Assembly (NCBI RefSeq): GCF_052115865.1
Contig: NZ_JBQKME010000002.1
Span: forward strand, 62,001 to 126,000
Reading direction: 5' to 3'
Length of the DNA stretch: 64,000 bases
DNA from: Fundicoccus_A sp052115865
Lineage (GTDB): Bacteria > Bacillota > Bacilli > Lactobacillales > Aerococcaceae
A program made the position numbers and the translations under genes. Of the stretch, positions 1 to 9,655 are shown one piece after another. The notes below the pieces were generated by a model, which saw only the letters and a list, made by a program, of their open reading frames with translations, searched no databases and was not told the DNA's origin. Numbering within the stretch: the first letter of the stretch is position 1; each line of letters opens with the position of its first letter.

Positions 1-1464
1 TTCAACAGATTCGAGCGCTTCTGAAGTTTGAATCAAGGGCAATACATAATAGACTTGAAAACCTAATTCAATTTGTTCCTTCATATGCTGATAAACTTCA
101 TCTAAACGGTCTGCTTTATACCACTTAGTTATAATTGGTTTTCTACCTTTAGGCAATTGCGCAATCGTTGAGATAGCCATGTCACCATAGATAGATTGAG
201 CTAAAGATCTTGGAATAGGTGTTGCTGTCATTTGGAGAAGGTTCACTTCTGCTTCTTGGCTATTTCGATCAATCAATTGTTGCCTCTGTTGAACACCGAA
301 ACGATGTTGTTCATCAATAATAATGAGTCCTAATTGAGAAAACACAACGGTATCTTGCAATAAAGCATGTGTTCCAATAACTAACTTCAATTCTCCAGAA
401 GCTAAACGCGAAAGGACTTCTTGTTTTTTTGGTTGAGGCATCACACTAATTAAATATTCAACATCTAAATTATATTGTTTAAACAAATGATTGAATTTCT
501 CAATATGTTGGTGGACTAAAATTTCTGTTGGTACAATCATAGCAGCCTGATACCCAGAAATAACAGCTACAATCATAGCTAGAAAGGCCACAATTGTTTT
601 CCCACTTCCTACTTCACCTTGTAACATCCGTCGCATTGGATAAGGTGCCATTAAATCATAACAAATATCATTCACGCCTTGTTTTTGTGCATCGGTCAAT
701 TCGTAGGGTAAAAGTTGAATCCATTTTTTCAATTCGTCCACATCATAATGCATTTCTTGCCCTTGATTACTTTGCGTCAAACGTCTAGCATTTTGCAAAC
801 GCCATTGAAAATAGAAAAATTCTTGAAAAATAATTTTACGCTTTGCTTGATTTCTTTCTTCTTCATTTTTAGGAAAATGTAATTGAAAAAGAGCTTGTTC
901 AAGTGGGATTAGGCGGTATTTAGTATTTAAATAATCAGGGATATTTTCTGGTATGACGGTCCTATATTCCTCAAATGCTAATTTTATGGTATTTACAATG
1001 GTCGGTTGTTTTAAACCTTGAGTTGATCGATAGACACCCAATAAATCATTGTTTTCTTGTTGATTAGCAAATAATTTCATTCCTAATAGTGCCTGTTTAC
1101 CTGCTTCCCATTTACCATAAATCGCTCGTTCTTGTCCGACTTCTATTTGATTTTTTAAATAAGGTTGATTAAAAAACGTCACTTGAATCACATCAAAGTC
1201 ACCTACAGCAAAACGAAAACTTAAACGACTTTTATTGCGACCGAAATAATTAACGACGGGCGTCGTTAAAACCTTTCCTTTTAAGGTCACTTTCTCTTGA
1301 TCTAAAATAGTTACCAGATCTCGTTCTTGAATATCTTCAAATCGAAAGGGAAAATGAAACATTAATTCTTTAATCGTATAAATACCCAGTTGATGAAATA
1401 AGGCCAATCGTTTAGGACCAATACCCGCTAAATTATCTATTAAGTCATCCCAACTTTTAGTCAT
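1..1464 (-). CDS. recG: ATP-dependent DNA helicase RecG (3' end outside window)
   Basis: RecG remodels stalled replication forks and branch-migrates Holliday junctions. The 488 visible residues open with MTKSWDDLIDNLAGIGPKR, run through an OB-fold wedge domain (about residues 60-150), and reach helicase motifs: Walker A GEVGSGKT, a DEQH box and TATPIPRS. The C-terminal helicase half runs off the left edge. The ATG at 1464 follows an AGGGAGG ribosome binding site. A terminator separates it from the upstream fakA, so it probably has its own promoter, although synteny with fakA-asp23 is typical of Firmicutes. Confidence 0.97.
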   Translation of the reverse strand, partial: MTKSWDDLIDNLAGIGPKRLALFHQLGIYTIKELMFHFPFRFEDIQERDLVTILDQEKVTLKGKVLTTPVVNYFGRNKSRLSFRFAVGDFDVIQVTFFNQPYLKNQIEVGQERAIYGKWEAGKQALLGMKLFANQQENNDLLGVYRSTQGLKQPTIVNTIKLAFEEYRTVIPENIPDYLNTKYRLIPLEQALFQLHFPKNEEERNQAKRKIIFQEFFYFQWRLQNARRLTQSNQGQEMHYDVDELKKWIQLLPYELTDAQKQGVNDICYDLMAPYPMRRMLQGEVGSGKTIVAFLAMIVAVISGYQAAMIVPTEILVHQHIEKFNHLFKQYNLDVEYLISVMPQPKKQEVLSRLASGELKLVIGTHALLQDTVVFSQLGLIIIDEQHRFGVQQRQQLIDRNSQEAEVNLLQMTATPIPRSLAQSIYGDMAISTIAQLPKGRKPIITKWYKADRLDEVYQHMKEQIELGFQVYYVLPLIQTSEALESVE

Positions 1465-1490
1465 GCAATATCCTCCCTTTCAATTTATAC

Positions 1491-1535
1491 AAAAAAATCA
1501 TAATCAACTTGTCTAAAACCAGTTGATTATGATTT
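1491..1535 (-). terminator. Rho-independent terminator behind fakA
   Basis: Fifteen-bp inverted arms (1495-1509 and 1521-1535) flank an 11-nt loop. Read on the minus strand, the stem is followed by a U-run from the seven A's at 1491-1497. It closes the asp23-fakA unit before recG. Confidence 0.85.
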
Positions 1536-1555
1536 AGAATTAACTTCCAGAAAAA

Positions 1556-3247
1556 TTATTCAACAGAAAGTATGTAATTATATACTGGTTGATTTCCTTC
1601 GATGACCTCAACTTCAATTTCATCATTTGCTTCCATTAATTGGTCAGCAATCTCTTGTGCAGATGAAAGTACGCCATCTTCACCGACAATGATTGTAATA
1701 ATTTCACTTTCATCGTCAATCATCGTTTCTAATGTTGTTAGCAACGCATCATTTAAATCAGCTTTAGCTAATTTAATTTTCCCGCCAATGATACCGATAA
1801 ATTCGTCTTTTTTAATTTGTAAGTCGTCAATTTCAGTATCACGAATGGCGTAAGTAATTTGCCCACTCAACACAGCATCTAGATTATCTGTCATGGCTTC
1901 TTTATTTTCTTCTAGAGACAGATCAGCATTAAACGCCATCATAGCAGCAATTCCTTCTGGTATGGTTTTTGTAGGAATAACTGTAATAGGGGTATCAGAT
2001 AATTGGGTCGTTTGTTCAGCTGCCATAATAATATTTTTATTATTAGGTAAAATAATAATTTTTTCAGCATTCACTTTTTCAATGGCTTTTACAAAGTCTT
2101 CGGTTGATGGGTTCATTGTTTGCCCACCTTCTAAAACTTCGGTAATACCAATTGAATGATACAAATCAACCACACCTTGTCCTGCTGCGACTGCAATAAT
2201 CGCATAAGGTTGAACGATTTCTGGCGTCGTTGGCAGTGCATGTTTGCCTTGAATTTCTTTTTCACTTGCTTCAAGCGCACGCACTTGTTCACGCATATTA
2301 TCTACTTTAATTTTAATCAATTCACCATATTGCTGACCTAATTGCATGATTTCACCAGGATTTTCCGTGTGAATATGTACTTTTATTAACTCTTCGTCAG
2401 CAACTACTAACAATGAATCACCTTTTGTATTTAAGGTTTGGCGGAAATCTTCATAATCAAATGCCTTAGTCACAGTTGGACCTTGTCCAATTTGTACCAT
2501 GATTTCTGTACAATAACCGAATGTAATATCATCCATTGAAAGAGGATTTTCAACAAATTCTTCAAACATCGCATGACTATGCTTCAGTTCATCTGAACTA
2601 TGTTCTTCTGGTTCTTCCTCAATCGTTTCACCTTTAAGTGAGGCTAACATACCTTCATAAATACAAAGTAATCCTTTACCACCACTATCAACCACCCCGA
2701 CTTGTTTTAATACCGGTAGTAATTCTGGTGTATGGTCTAAAGCCTTACTTGCACCTCTGACAATAGATTCCATAATTTCTATAATATCATCGGTACGTTC
2801 AAGTTTCCTTTCACCACGAACCGCTGCTTCACGAGCAACAGTTAAAATAGTTCCTTCGACAGGTTTCATAATGGCTTTGTAGGCAGCTTCAACACCACCA
2901 ACAAATGCATTGACAAAATCCTGACCATTTAAAGTTTCTTTATTTTTAATCGCTTGTGAAAAACCACGGAAGATTTGTGACAAGATGACACCTGAATTAC
3001 CTCTGGCTCCCATCAACAAACCTTTTGCTAAAGCATCTGAAGCTTGTCCTACATGCTGAGTAGACTCTTGTTTCAATCGCTCAATACCTGAAATAAATGT
3101 CATATTCATATTTGTTCCTGTATCACCGTCTGGAACTGGGAAAACATTTAATGAATTAATCAGCTCAACATTGTCAGATAACCGCTTCGAACCAGCAATC
3201 ATCATGGCTTGAAAATCGACTGCTGTTAAATTCTTTTGATTCACCAT
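1556..3247 (-). CDS. fakA: Fatty acid kinase ATP-binding subunit FakA (DAK2/DegV-associated)
   Basis: FakA phosphorylates exogenous fatty acids held by a FakB (DegV-family) partner, giving acyl-phosphate for phospholipid synthesis. The 563-aa product has the DAK2 ATP-binding domain over about residues 1-200, with VPDGDTGTNM and GARGNSGVILSQIF supplying metal and ATP ligands, then the central and C-terminal FakA domains. The length is normal for the family. The start at 3247 follows an AAGGAGG-like site. It lies 27 nt behind asp23 in the same orientation, the common Firmicute pairing. No FakB gene is in the window. Confidence 0.95.
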   Translation of the reverse strand: MVNQKNLTAVDFQAMMIAGSKRLSDNVELINSLNVFPVPDGDTGTNMNMTFISGIERLKQESTQHVGQASDALAKGLLMGARGNSGVILSQIFRGFSQAIKNKETLNGQDFVNAFVGGVEAAYKAIMKPVEGTILTVAREAAVRGERKLERTDDIIEIMESIVRGASKALDHTPELLPVLKQVGVVDSGGKGLLCIYEGMLASLKGETIEEEPEEHSSDELKHSHAMFEEFVENPLSMDDITFGYCTEIMVQIGQGPTVTKAFDYEDFRQTLNTKGDSLLVVADEELIKVHIHTENPGEIMQLGQQYGELIKIKVDNMREQVRALEASEKEIQGKHALPTTPEIVQPYAIIAVAAGQGVVDLYHSIGITEVLEGGQTMNPSTEDFVKAIEKVNAEKIIILPNNKNIIMAAEQTTQLSDTPITVIPTKTIPEGIAAMMAFNADLSLEENKEAMTDNLDAVLSGQITYAIRDTEIDDLQIKKDEFIGIIGGKIKLAKADLNDALLTTLETMIDDESEIITIIVGEDGVLSSAQEIADQLMEANDEIEVEVIEGNQPVYNYILSVE

Positions 3248-3274
3248 AAATCCTCCTTATAAACAGTCGATTGC

Positions 3275-3631
3275 CTAATCAACTTTTACTCCTTGCACAT
3301 GCACATTAACATAACTTAATTCAAATCCTAGTAATTGTTCAACATTGTATTTCACAGCTTGTTGAATATTTTGACAAATGACAGATATTTTCGTTCCATA
3401 AGTCACTAAAATATACACATCAACTGCAACATCGTCATCTGTTTGTGAAATAACAATTCCTTTTGAATAATTTTCTTTTCTTAAAATTTCAATGATGTTA
3501 TCTCTAAATAAATTTTTACTTACCATACCTACAACACCATAATTATCCGTTACAGCGGCCCCTACAACAGTAGCAATCACTTCATTACTTAATGTTATTT
3601 GACCATTTGGAGTTTGAATTTTAATCGCCAT
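3275..3631 (-). CDS. Asp23/Gls24 family envelope stress response protein (YloU-like)
   Basis: A small acidic protein of the Asp23/Gls24 family, membrane-associated scaffold proteins linked to envelope or alkaline stress. The start at 3631 (MAIKIQTPNGQ) is preferred over an upstream ATG because a GAGGAGGAAG site sits just before it; the product is then 118 aa. The family core is visible as VATVVGAAVTDNYGVVGM and a GVVDVYILV-like strand (VAVDVYILVTYG). It is the promoter-proximal gene of the fakA unit and is divergent from rpmB. The molecular function of the family is not settled. Confidence 0.9.
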   Translation of the reverse strand: MAIKIQTPNGQITLSNEVIATVVGAAVTDNYGVVGMVSKNLFRDNIIEILRKENYSKGIVISQTDDDVAVDVYILVTYGTKISVICQNIQQAVKYNVEQLLGFELSYVNVHVQGVKVD

Positions 3632-3865
3632 ATTTAGCTTCCTCCTCATATTCTCTCATACGATATTTTACCATAATTCCTATGCTGGTACATCTTTTTA
3701 CGTATTTTAAATAAATAACTTACGTTAATTCGGATCCCTTAAGAATAATTTATTATTAGAACATGAACTTTGATAGTATACATAAAAATCGAGTTAAATG
3801 CAATTTCATTTCTACCTATACAACAAATAACAGCTATAATTTCATGCAAAAATTTCAATTAACAT

Positions 3866-3894
3866 TTGCACAGAACTTAAAAATATGTTATCTT
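3866..3894 (+). promoter_or_regulatory. rpmB promoter in the 316-nt asp23/rpmB divergent gap
   Basis: TTGCAC (3866-3871), a 17-nt spacer and TATCTT (3889-3894) lie about 55 nt before the rpmB ATG. The rest of the 3632-3947 gap is AT-rich with no other gene; the asp23 promoter must lie in it on the other strand but I cannot place it reliably. Confidence 0.65.
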
Positions 3895-3947
3895 AGTACG
3901 GTATGAAAAGGGCTATACATAGCACCTACAGACAAGGAGGAAATCAA

Positions 3948-4136
3948 ATGGCAAAAGAATGTTATTTTACTGGCCGTAAAGCTCGTTCTGGAAATAACCG
4001 CTCACACGCCTTAAATGCGAGCAAACGTACATTTGGAGCAAATTTACAAAAAGTACGCATCATGGTTGATGGTAAACCTAAAAAAGTTTGGGTATCTGCA
4101 CGTGCATTAAAATCAGGTAAAGTTGAACGTGTTTAA
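3948..4136 (+). CDS. rpmB: 50S ribosomal protein bL28
   Basis: The 62-aa protein begins MAKECYFTGRKARSGNNRSH, the classic bL28 N-terminus, and ends KSGKVERV. bL28 is a late-assembling 50S subunit protein near the E site. The ATG at 3948 is chosen because AAGGAGG lies 8 nt upstream; an in-frame earlier ATG at 3903 would add non-family residues. It is a single-gene unit with its own promoter and a strong terminator. Confidence 0.97.
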   Translation: MAKECYFTGRKARSGNNRSHALNASKRTFGANLQKVRIMVDGKPKKVWVSARALKSGKVERV

Positions 4137-4144
4137 TTTCAAAT

Positions 4145-4186
4145 AAAAGACTGAATTATCAAGTAATTGACAATTCAGTCTTTTTT
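4145..4186. terminator. Convergent terminator rpmB / dehydrogenase
   Basis: The stem AAAGACTGAATT (about 4146-4157) pairs with AATTCAGTCTTT (4172-4183). It has T-runs on the right and A-runs on the left, so it can stop rpmB and the convergent minus-strand gene. Confidence 0.85.
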
Positions 4187-4190
4187 CTTT

Positions 4191-5150
4191 TTAATAACCT
4201 TTATCACTTTCGACAATATTACGGATAGGTTCATGGTGTTGCATAAAATGCACTAAATTTTCCTCAAATATCGGGAAAATTTCATCCCTAAAATGTTCAA
4301 CAACACCAGTTATATGAGGGGATATCAATAAATTTTTCAACTGCCATAATGGTGAATCAGCTGGCAATGGCTCCGTTTTAAAGACATCTAAGTATGCCCC
4401 AGCAATCTTATCTTCCTCTAAAGCTTTTTTCAAAGCCTCTTCATCCACCGCTTGTCCTCTTCCAATATTAATAAATAATGCCGACTCTTTCATTTCATTA
4501 AAGAAAGATTGGTCAAATAAATCATTGGTTAATTCAGTCGCTGGCAAAGCATTCACAATATAATCTGCTTGGCTAATCGCGCCCTGACTTTTTTCCAAAG
4601 CAAACATTTGATCAAAATGTTCGCGTTCTTTCCCTGACGTATTTACTCCAATCGTATTCATCCGAAAGGCTTTTGCTAGCCTTGCAATTTCTTCTCCGAT
4701 ATTTCCAGCGCCATAAACTAAAATCGACTTTCCTGTTAGTGACTTAAAGCTGGTTGGATCCGGTTTATCCCATTCATTTTTCGTCTGTGCTATCTGACTA
4801 TAAAATAGATTACGATTAGAAGCTAAAATATAGGCAAACACAGTTTCTGAAATTGGAATGGCATGAATACCACTTGCATTCGTCACATAAATATCATTGC
4901 TTGTTTTAATTTGATCAGGTATATAATCAACACCGGCAGAAATAGCTTGCACCCATTTTAAATTCGAAAAAGTTGCGGCTAATGCTTTAAAATCATCCGA
5001 ATTATTCCAACCATAAATGATACGAACACGCTCAGCATCCGCTTCCTCTAATTCATCTTGTAATAGAACCTCATAGTCCGTTGCAATATTTTTAATGGCT
5101 TCTATTTGTTGTGATTTAGTAGGTGCTAAAACCAAAATAATATCCTTCAT
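4191..5150 (-). CDS. D-isomer-specific 2-hydroxyacid dehydrogenase
   Basis: An NAD(P)-dependent oxidoreductase of the D-2-hydroxyacid dehydrogenase superfamily, 319 aa. The Rossmann motif YGAGNIGEEIARLAKA sits near residue 145, INIGRGQAVDEEAL contains the substrate-binding Arg region, and SPHITGVVEHF supplies the catalytic His. Substrate (glyoxylate, hydroxypyruvate or a branched 2-oxoacid) cannot be read from sequence. The start follows GGGAGGAG. The thiN gene lies 20 nt upstream, so it probably ends the rsgA-rpe-thiN run. A second family member, only distantly similar, is at 34512-35468. Confidence 0.88.
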   Translation of the reverse strand: MKDIILVLAPTKSQQIEAIKNIATDYEVLLQDELEEADAERVRIIYGWNNSDDFKALAATFSNLKWVQAISAGVDYIPDQIKTSNDIYVTNASGIHAIPISETVFAYILASNRNLFYSQIAQTKNEWDKPDPTSFKSLTGKSILVYGAGNIGEEIARLAKAFRMNTIGVNTSGKEREHFDQMFALEKSQGAISQADYIVNALPATELTNDLFDQSFFNEMKESALFINIGRGQAVDEEALKKALEEDKIAGAYLDVFKTEPLPADSPLWQLKNLLISPHITGVVEHFRDEIFPIFEENLVHFMQHHEPIRNIVESDKGY

Positions 5151-5170
5151 TATATATCTCCTCCCTAATC

Positions 5171-5842
5171 TTAGTCATTGGTGTAAATAACCATTACCAT
5201 TCCTTGCGAAAAACTTAACTCAATCGGCTGTCCCTTCATAAATTCATTCGAAATTAAAGCTCTCGGATAGTCAAAATGAGTCGCTGGCAGTTCATACTTA
5301 GCGTTTGAGATAGATAAGTCTTTAACTTCTGACATTGAAACAATCGAAATATATTTAAATGTTGAATGATGGCGTAATTGATAAGTCCCTTCACTAAAAA
5401 ATGAAACACGGTTATTTTCTTCAACAAAAACTAACCGGTTAATACACGATTTAAACCGTGGTTGATAAACTAAATATAAATTTGCTATCAAATGATCCAT
5501 CCGGCCTTGAGTTTGACCAAGCCCACCAAAAATATAAATATAAGCTTCTTCGTTATGAGCTAAAGCATGCAACAGACCAATTTCCATATCGGTATCATCT
5601 TTTTCAGCTTGCAATTGGGTAACTTTACGGCTTCCATGATGAATCATCTCTAATTCTTCAGCGGTGACCGAGTCAAAATCCCCAATAGCCTCATCTAAAT
5701 GATATCCTGCTTCAATTAAGCTCAAGGCCCCACGATCTGCCCCAATGATATAGCTTGTCTTGAATGATTGTTTAATTTCATCAATTTGTCCTATTGCTGG
5801 CTTACTTGCTCCCCCACAAATAAATATCACTTCTTCTTGCAT
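5171..5842 (-). CDS. thiN: Thiamine pyrophosphokinase
   Basis: Transfers pyrophosphate from ATP to thiamine to make the cofactor TPP. The 223-aa product shows the family landmarks GGASKP, GADRGALSL, GDFDS, DDTDMEIGLLHAL and GGLGQTQGRMDHLIANL, in order. It lies in the conserved rsgA-rpe-thiN arrangement of Firmicutes, 31 nt after rpe. No TPP riboswitch is visible upstream, consistent with constitutive salvage. Confidence 0.95.
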   Translation of the reverse strand: MQEEVIFICGGASKPAIGQIDEIKQSFKTSYIIGADRGALSLIEAGYHLDEAIGDFDSVTAEELEMIHHGSRKVTQLQAEKDDTDMEIGLLHALAHNEEAYIYIFGGLGQTQGRMDHLIANLYLVYQPRFKSCINRLVFVEENNRVSFFSEGTYQLRHHSTFKYISIVSMSEVKDLSISNAKYELPATHFDYPRALISNEFMKGQPIELSFSQGMVMVIYTND

Positions 5843-5873
5843 GAAAACACATGACCTTTCTAGTGCCTTTTAA

Positions 5874-6518
5874 TTATTCAGCTTTTAATAAACGAATGGC
5901 TTCTTGGCGATTCGAATGATTAAAAACGAATGATCCTGCTACTAATACATCTGCACCCGCTTCTAAACACTGTTTTCCTGTGGTTTCGTTGACGCCACCA
6001 TCCACTTCAATTTCATATTGATAATCCAGCTCTTTTCTAATAACGGCTAATTGCTTCACCTTAGTTAAGGTAGTATCGATAAAACTCTGACCTCCAAATC
6101 CAGGATTAACCGTCATAACGAGGACAAGATCAACGTCACTTAAAATCGACTCAATCGCCGAAACAGGCGTACCTGGATTAATCGCAACCCCGGCTTTTTT
6201 TCCTAATTGCTTTATTTGTTGAATCGCTCGATGAATATGGTTGGTTGCTTCAACATGAATCGTAATAATGTCTGCTCCTGCATTGGACACATCTTCGATA
6301 TATGATTCTGGTGAATCAATCATCATATGAACATCGAAGGTTAAATCAAAAAAAGGTCGGATCCTTTGATAGACCATGGGTCCAAACGATAAATTAGGAA
6401 CAAATTTACCATCCATTAAATCTATATGTAAATAATCTGCTCCTGCATCTACGACATCTTGAATATCTACTTTTAAATTTGAAAAATCAGCACTTAACAT
6501 GGAAGGCGCAATTTTCAT
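5874..6518 (-). CDS. rpe: Ribulose-phosphate 3-epimerase
   Basis: Interconverts ribulose 5-phosphate and xylulose 5-phosphate in the pentose phosphate pathway. The 214-aa TIM barrel starts MKIAPSMLSADFSNL and contains HIDLMDGKFVPNLSFGP, DVHMMIDSP, VMTVNPGFGGQSF and EVDGGVN, which carry the metal-binding His/Asp residues and phosphate loop. AGGAGG precedes the start. It lies between rsgA and thiN in one minus-strand operon. Confidence 0.97.
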   Translation of the reverse strand: MKIAPSMLSADFSNLKVDIQDVVDAGADYLHIDLMDGKFVPNLSFGPMVYQRIRPFFDLTFDVHMMIDSPESYIEDVSNAGADIITIHVEATNHIHRAIQQIKQLGKKAGVAINPGTPVSAIESILSDVDLVLVMTVNPGFGGQSFIDTTLTKVKQLAVIRKELDYQYEIEVDGGVNETTGKQCLEAGADVLVAGSFVFNHSNRQEAIRLLKAE

Positions 6519-6549
6519 GTATAATTCCTCCTAGTTTCTATAGTATGAA

Positions 6550-7488
6550 TTAATTGTTTTTACGATTATAAACCGGCTTACGTTGAGCTATTTTTTCATA
6601 GATTTGTTCATAGTTTTGATAACGAATCGAACTGATTGTTCCATCACTAACAGCTTCTTTGACAGCACATTGTGGTTCATTTAAATGTTGGCATGATCTA
6701 AATTTACATAAATGGCTCACTGCACGCATCTCAGGAAAACATTCAGCTAATTCTTCTTTTTCAATATTTTCAAACTCAATCGCACTAAAACCAGGCGTAT
6801 CTGCTATAAAGCCTTCTCCCAATGGATACAAGGTAACTTCTCTTGTCGTATGTCGACCACGATTTAACGAATCACTGATTTCAGCCGTTTCGATATCAGC
6901 GCCTGGGAGCATACGGTTTAATAAGGTCGATTTCCCTACCCCTGATTGTCCCATCACAACATAAACGCCCTCTTTTATCGAGTCAATGACCGCTTGAATT
7001 TTTGCTTCTGTATCATCGATAACGATAACTTCATAACCTATCTTTTGATAGATGGCGCGAATTTCTTCAACGAATGCCTGCGCATGTTCATCGCCTTTTT
7101 CTTCTACTAATAAATCATATTTTGTTAGTAGAATGATTGATTGGATGTGATGATGTTCTACTGAAACTAAAAAGTAATCTAACAAATTATAGGAAAAATT
7201 TGGTTCTACTAGAGACATGACCACAAATGCATAATCAACATTTGCAATATTAGGTCTCACTAATTGATTTTTTCGTTCTTCAATCTCAATAATCCGGCTA
7301 TCGGATGCTTCATTGGCTAAATCAATTTCAAATAGGACTTGATCGCCAACCAATGGTTTAGTTTTTTGGTGGCGGAAATTGCCTCTTGGTTTGGTTGTAT
7401 AAGATTTTCCTTCTGACCAAACATAGTAGAAGCCGCTAATAGATTGATAGATCATTCCAGTCTGTTGTTTAATTGAATGCGTAGTCAT
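6550..7488 (-). CDS. rsgA: Ribosome small subunit-dependent GTPase RsgA
   Basis: A circularly permuted GTPase that checks late 30S maturation. The 312-aa protein has an N-terminal OB fold (residues 1-75), G4-like LLTKYDLL before G1 GQSGVGKSTLLN and G3 DTPG, and a C-terminal zinc knuckle with CKFRSCQHLNEPQCAV. The initiating ATG has a GAGAGGA site about 10 nt upstream; a downstream ATG (MIYQSI) cannot be excluded. It heads the rpe-thiN operon after the prkC terminator. Confidence 0.96.
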   Translation of the reverse strand: MTTHSIKQQTGMIYQSISGFYYVWSEGKSYTTKPRGNFRHQKTKPLVGDQVLFEIDLANEASDSRIIEIEERKNQLVRPNIANVDYAFVVMSLVEPNFSYNLLDYFLVSVEHHHIQSIILLTKYDLLVEEKGDEHAQAFVEEIRAIYQKIGYEVIVIDDTEAKIQAVIDSIKEGVYVVMGQSGVGKSTLLNRMLPGADIETAEISDSLNRGRHTTREVTLYPLGEGFIADTPGFSAIEFENIEKEELAECFPEMRAVSHLCKFRSCQHLNEPQCAVKEAVSDGTISSIRYQNYEQIYEKIAQRKPVYNRKNN

Positions 7489-7593
7489 TTCAATAAATCC
7501 TCTCTCGTTAATAATTTTTTGGCTTCTAAATATCTAACTCGCTTACTTCTATCATAACATGATTTGGCTATCGATAAAATAATATTAAACTCA

Positions 7594-7646
7594 TAAAAAA
7601 ACAGAACAAAACTTGAAGGAAATAAACCTTTTGGAGTCTTGTTCTG
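7594..7646 (-). terminator. Terminator behind prkC
   Basis: Arms 7602-7613 and 7635-7646 pair with one mismatch, with an A-rich tract at 7594-7601 that becomes the U-run on the minus transcript. It separates the rsmB-stp-prkC transcript from rsgA. Confidence 0.75.
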
Positions 7647-7657
7647 CATATTTTTAA

Positions 7658-9655
7658 CTATTGTGGATAAACCGCATCACTTTCTGCATAAACTTCGCCA
7701 TTACGTAAAATACGATAATTAGCTGTTCCATTCGAAGGAATGTAGAAAAGTAACTGAATACGTTGCGATTCCGTAATTTCAAGTTCACGATATACATCAT
7801 TAATATTGTTTTGACTGTCACCAATATACACAACAATTTGGTTAGGTAATGGTTCAGTCATTTCTGTATCATAATCTGCATAAATAGGTACATATTCAAT
7901 ATCAATAGTTTCCGTCGTTGTAATAATTTCTTCTTCTTCTGGGCCTTGTGAGACAACGACAGTAATTGTATCACCTGGATTTAATGGGGTTGCATTCATC
8001 GGTGATTGACGAATCACTTGGTCAGCTGGAATATAATCGCTATATTCATAAACAACATCTACATACACCCCAAAGGCATCCGCAAATGAATAGACCATAT
8101 CTAGCGAAAGGTTATAGAAATCTTGCATGGTAACAGTATCGACTTGATTCCCTACAGTTAAGGTAATCGAAGTCTCACTTGGAACAACACGAGAACCTGC
8201 TTCAATACTTTGTTCTAAGATGATGCCCACTTCACCTGGATCGGTAGTAGCCATCCATCTGATATCAACAATAAAATCGGCTTGTGTTAGCTGACGACGA
8301 ATGATTTCATAATTCTCACCAACATAATTCCCAATTTCAACTTGTTCTCTACCATTACTTACAGTTAAGTCAACAGCTGAATCACGTTTTACACGCTCGT
8401 TGTTTGCTGGTGAAGAGGAAATAACTTGTCCACTTGAAATCGTCTCATGCCAGACACGATTCACATTATTAACGGTTAAATCATTTTCTGCTAAAAGTGC
8501 TGTGGCTTCTTCAATCGATAAGTTATTTACATTCGGAACATCAACATATGAACTGGCTTGATTATATATATAATATCCTCCTAGAACAAGACCTAAGAGA
8601 ATAAGTACAATAAAGGCAATGCGTAAAATCCCTCTTCGTTTCCGATAAGGTTCTTCATAAGTAGAAGCATTTTCATAGTTTGGATAGATGGATTCATCTA
8701 ATGGCTCTGGTTGCTCCACTTGTTCGATGATTGAATTTGGTGATTTGGTAATAGGTTTAATAGAGGGAATCACAACCGTCTCATCCAAATCATCAGTTGG
8801 TGAAAAGACAGCTTCGTTCATGCGATTCGCACTTAAACTCGTACTCAAATCATTTAACATTTCTTGAACAGTATTATAGCGTTTCTTAGGGTCCTTTGCC
8901 GTTGCTTTAAGCACCACATTTTCTAAACTTTGCGGCACATAAGATAAATCTTCTTTGATACGGGGAAAAGACTCTTGAAAATGTTTCAATGCAATTGATA
9001 CAGCTGACTCGCCATCAAAAGGAACAGCTCCTGTTATTAATTCATACAAAACAACACCAAGTGCATAAATATCTGATTTGGTTGTTGCACTACTACCTCT
9101 AGCTTGTTCTGGTGATAAATAATGAACAGAACCAAGTAAAGTATTGGTTTGCGTAATCGAAGTATCTGATAAGGCAATCGCAATACCAAAGTCAGTGATT
9201 TTTACTTCATTGTCTTTTGTTAATAAAATGTTCTGCGGTTTAATATCTCGATGGATGATGCGGTGTTTATGGGCTACTTCAATCGCAGATAAGATTTGAC
9301 TCATAATTGAAACTGTTAGCTCCAACGATACAGGCGCATTCTTTTTAATAAATGATTTTAGATCGTAGCCATCAACATACTCCATGACAATGTATTGTTG
9401 ATCATTTTCTTCATCTACATCATAAACTTCAACAATATTGTGGTGTAGTAATTGGCTTGCAGACATTGCTTCACGCTGAAAACGTCGAATAGCATCTTGG
9501 TTGTTTTGGAAGTCGTATCTTAAGACTTTTACGGCTACATCTCGATCCAAAATAAGATCTCTTGCTAAAAAAACGTTTGCCATACCACCTTGACCAATGG
9601 TTTTAATGATTTTATAACGGCCAGATAATTTATCTCCTATTTCCATCTTACTCAC
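7658..9655 (-). CDS. prkC: Serine/threonine protein kinase with PASTA repeats (PrkC/Stk family)
   Basis: A membrane kinase sensing peptidoglycan or lipid II fragments and controlling wall homeostasis. The 665-aa protein has a cytosolic Hanks kinase domain (about residues 10-275: GQGGMANVF, VAVKVL, HRDIKPQN, TDFG, LSPEQARG), a juxtamembrane linker, one membrane helix around 345-365 and about three extracellular PASTA repeats (roughly 370-575), followed by an extra C-terminal domain. It overlaps the phosphatase gene by 8 nt, the usual co-translation of the kinase/phosphatase pair. Confidence 0.96.
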   Translation of the reverse strand: MSKMEIGDKLSGRYKIIKTIGQGGMANVFLARDLILDRDVAVKVLRYDFQNNQDAIRRFQREAMSASQLLHHNIVEVYDVDEENDQQYIVMEYVDGYDLKSFIKKNAPVSLELTVSIMSQILSAIEVAHKHRIIHRDIKPQNILLTKDNEVKITDFGIAIALSDTSITQTNTLLGSVHYLSPEQARGSSATTKSDIYALGVVLYELITGAVPFDGESAVSIALKHFQESFPRIKEDLSYVPQSLENVVLKATAKDPKKRYNTVQEMLNDLSTSLSANRMNEAVFSPTDDLDETVVIPSIKPITKSPNSIIEQVEQPEPLDESIYPNYENASTYEEPYRKRRGILRIAFIVLILLGLVLGGYYIYNQASSYVDVPNVNNLSIEEATALLAENDLTVNNVNRVWHETISSGQVISSSPANNERVKRDSAVDLTVSNGREQVEIGNYVGENYEIIRRQLTQADFIVDIRWMATTDPGEVGIILEQSIEAGSRVVPSETSITLTVGNQVDTVTMQDFYNLSLDMVYSFADAFGVYVDVVYEYSDYIPADQVIRQSPMNATPLNPGDTITVVVSQGPEEEEIITTTETIDIEYVPIYADYDTEMTEPLPNQIVVYIGDSQNNINDVYRELEITESQRIQLLFYIPSNGTANYRILRNGEVYAESDAVYPQ

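Noticed and set aside
5843..5873. TPP riboswitch before thiN, or before the ThiT-like gene at 19933-19943
   Set aside because: The gaps are only about 31 and 11 nt and contain just ribosome binding sites.
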